This document shows, piece by piece, positions 5,430-6,385 of a DNA stretch of 6,385 nt. Positions within the stretch are counted from its first letter, which is position 1. Each line of letters opens with the position of its first letter. A model generated the notes under the pieces. The model was not told where the DNA came from. It ran no database searches and was given only the letters and a program-made list of their open reading frames with translations. Origin of the DNA: Sandaracinaceae bacterium. GTDB lineage: Bacteria; Myxococcota_A; Polyangia; Polyangiales; Houyiibacteriaceae. Where the stretch lies: contig JAAZAH010000124.1 of NCBI GenBank assembly GCA_012514415.1, positions 1-6,385 of the forward strand, given 5' to 3'. Both the position numbers and the translations under genes were made by a program.

Positions 5430-6035
5430 GTTGCACAAAAACCAGAAGGGCTCCGTGAGCGTCGTCGACGCGAGGTTAGGTATCGGATCTTGAACGCCGC
5501 GCGCGTCTTATTGGCCGAGCGCGATGTCGATAGCGTGCGTGCCGATGAGATCGCCGAAAAGGCGCAAATCTCGCGTGCGACGTTCTTCAACTACTATCCT
5601 TCCAAGGCCGACCTCCTCACGGACCTCGGGGGAACCATCGCCAATCAGCTCGAGGCGATCGCGAAAGAGGCCCTCGAAAATTACGAGAGCCTTTCGAAGG
5701 CGTTGCGACATGTCTTCCTCGATGGGGCAAGGCGCATCCGTAAGGATGAGCAGCTCGCGCGTCAGCTCATCGATCATTTGACCCGCACGACTTCCGATAC
5801 CGACGAGCGCCGCCGCCTGCTGGATCGGGCGCATTGCGCGTATCGCTCGGTCTTTGAAAAGGCGCAAGACCGCGGGGAGCTGCGGCCGTCGAGTGATCTC
5901 GATTTTCTCTCCGAGCTCGCGACTTCGACGGTAAACGGCTTCCTCGTGAACTGGTTCAATGATAGCGAGTACCCGCTTGAGCAGCGTCTCGAGGCGGCCG
6001 TCGAAGCGATTCTGGCGGCTTCCCTCGCGGAATGA
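5424..6035 (+). CDS. TetR/AcrR family transcriptional regulator
   Basis: This 203-residue protein has the usual size and layout of a TetR regulator. An arginine-rich start (LRERRRREVRYRILNAARVLL, 10-30) leads into the helix-turn-helix VRADEIAEKAQISRATFFNY (38-57), then YPSKADLL, the conserved end of the DNA-binding domain. Residues 70-203 form the variable helical ligand-binding and dimerisation part, whose ligand cannot be named. The GTG at 5424 is the only reasonable start: an in-frame TAA lies at 5412-5414, inside the -10 box, and the next candidate would cut into the DNA-binding domain. No Shine-Dalgarno sequence precedes it. The likely target is its own promoter; the methyltransferase gene upstream is separated by a terminator and points the same way, so it is not an obvious divergent target. 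The 179-codon frame on the opposite strand is a shadow. Confidence 0.92.
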   Translation: MDVAQKPEGLRERRRREVRYRILNAARVLLAERDVDSVRADEIAEKAQISRATFFNYYPSKADLLTDLGGTIANQLEAIAKEALENYESLSKALRHVFLDGARRIRKDEQLARQLIDHLTRTTSDTDERRRLLDRAHCAYRSVFEKAQDRGELRPSSDLDFLSELATSTVNGFLVNWFNDSEYPLEQRLEAAVEAILAASLAE

Positions 6036-6064
6036 TTCGGGATTCATGCGCGGTGTGCGGTCGG

Positions 6065-6385
6065 TTAGGCTGAGAGCCGACTGAATAGCGGCCCGAAATC
6101 CTCGGGGGCGGCGTCTTTTTCTTCGGCCACGAGGGCGAGCAGTCCTTCATATTCCGCGCGCTTCGTCGCGAAAATCACGGGCTCACGCTTTCCCCGGCCG
6201 AGGCGGAGGAGGCGATCCGGCTCGAAGCCGATCGATATGGAGACCGAGAGGCCAAGACCTTCCGCGAAGGCCGCGAGCGTTTCCGCCCAACCGCGCGCGC
6301 CTCCATAGAGCTCAAGGCGCCCGTGCGATTCAACGAAGATGGCCTCTTCCCCCGCGCGGGAGAAGGCGCCGCGGCCAAAGATGGC
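6065..6385 (-). CDS. C-terminal part of a protein with weak ImuB / Y-family polymerase palm resemblance (5' end outside window)
   Basis: A minus-strand frame is open from the right edge for 106 codons and ends in TAA at 6065-6067; its start lies outside. Third codon positions are strongly G or C in this direction and less so on the other strand, which is also open, so the minus strand is preferred. EEAIFVESHGRLELYGGARGW followed by an amphipathic helix, then SVSISIGFEPDRLLRLGRGK, resembles the palm region of ImuB-like Y-family polymerases, where an 'LD..G..HLFGGE' strand precedes a helix and an 'iA....A..lAr.G' segment. The protein ends about 40 residues later, so fingers, thumb and little-finger parts are not encoded downstream. 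It converges with the TetR gene with 29 bases between stops. The coding call is fairly safe; the family assignment is tentative and it may be an unrelated small-domain protein. Confidence 0.45.
   Translation of the reverse strand, partial: AIFGRGAFSRAGEEAIFVESHGRLELYGGARGWAETLAAFAEGLGLSVSISIGFEPDRLLRLGRGKREPVIFATKRAEYEGLLALVAEEKDAAPEDFGPLFSRLSA

Noticed and set aside
5508..6047. Minus-strand open frame of 179 codons
   Set aside because: Antisense to the TetR gene, whose helix-turn-helix is unmistakable.

Overview
This 6,385-base window is GC-rich, with coding sequence dominated by G or C at third codon positions. It holds six genes, two of which run off the edges. Two products look like exported lipoproteins, and intergenic spacing is generous. 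The gene content fits a Myxococcota or related delta-proteobacteria-like bacterium, but no marker gene fixes the taxonomy, so that is an inference. No rRNA, tRNA, CRISPR array, insertion sequence or phage gene is visible.

Layout from left to right. (1) Positions 1-1009, minus strand, 3' end missing: a lipoprotein whose body matches the secreted-kinase family FAM20/Four-jointed and keeps the expected catalytic residues. It is preceded by a putative promoter whose -35 is covered by a perfect 8-bp palindrome. (2) Positions 1010-1502: a gene-free region packed with inverted repeats, including a likely minus-strand terminator. (3) Positions 1503-2456, minus strand: a protein of the ornithine cyclodeaminase / mu-crystallin / archaeal-type alanine dehydrogenase family. 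(4) A short divergent promoter region. (5) Positions 2561-3952, plus strand: a 12-helix carrier of the ATP:ADP antiporter (TLC/Npt) family. (6) Positions 4235-5104, plus strand: a lipoprotein with a class I SAM-dependent methyltransferase fold, closed by a strong intrinsic terminator. (7) Positions 5424-6035, plus strand: a TetR-type regulator with a well-formed promoter whose predicted start site lies almost on the GTG start codon. (8) Positions 6065-6385, minus strand, 5' end missing: the C-terminal 106 residues of a protein that weakly resembles the palm region of ImuB-like Y-family polymerases.

The genes do not form one operon. The kinase-like and dehydrogenase genes point left but are separated by about 490 bases and a terminator. 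The carrier and methyltransferase genes point right with 282 bases between them. The regulator converges with the last gene. The most unusual content is the predicted export of two proteins whose relatives use cytoplasmic cofactors, namely ATP for the kinase and S-adenosylmethionine for the methyltransferase, with a nucleotide exchanger encoded nearby. Any functional link between them is speculation.
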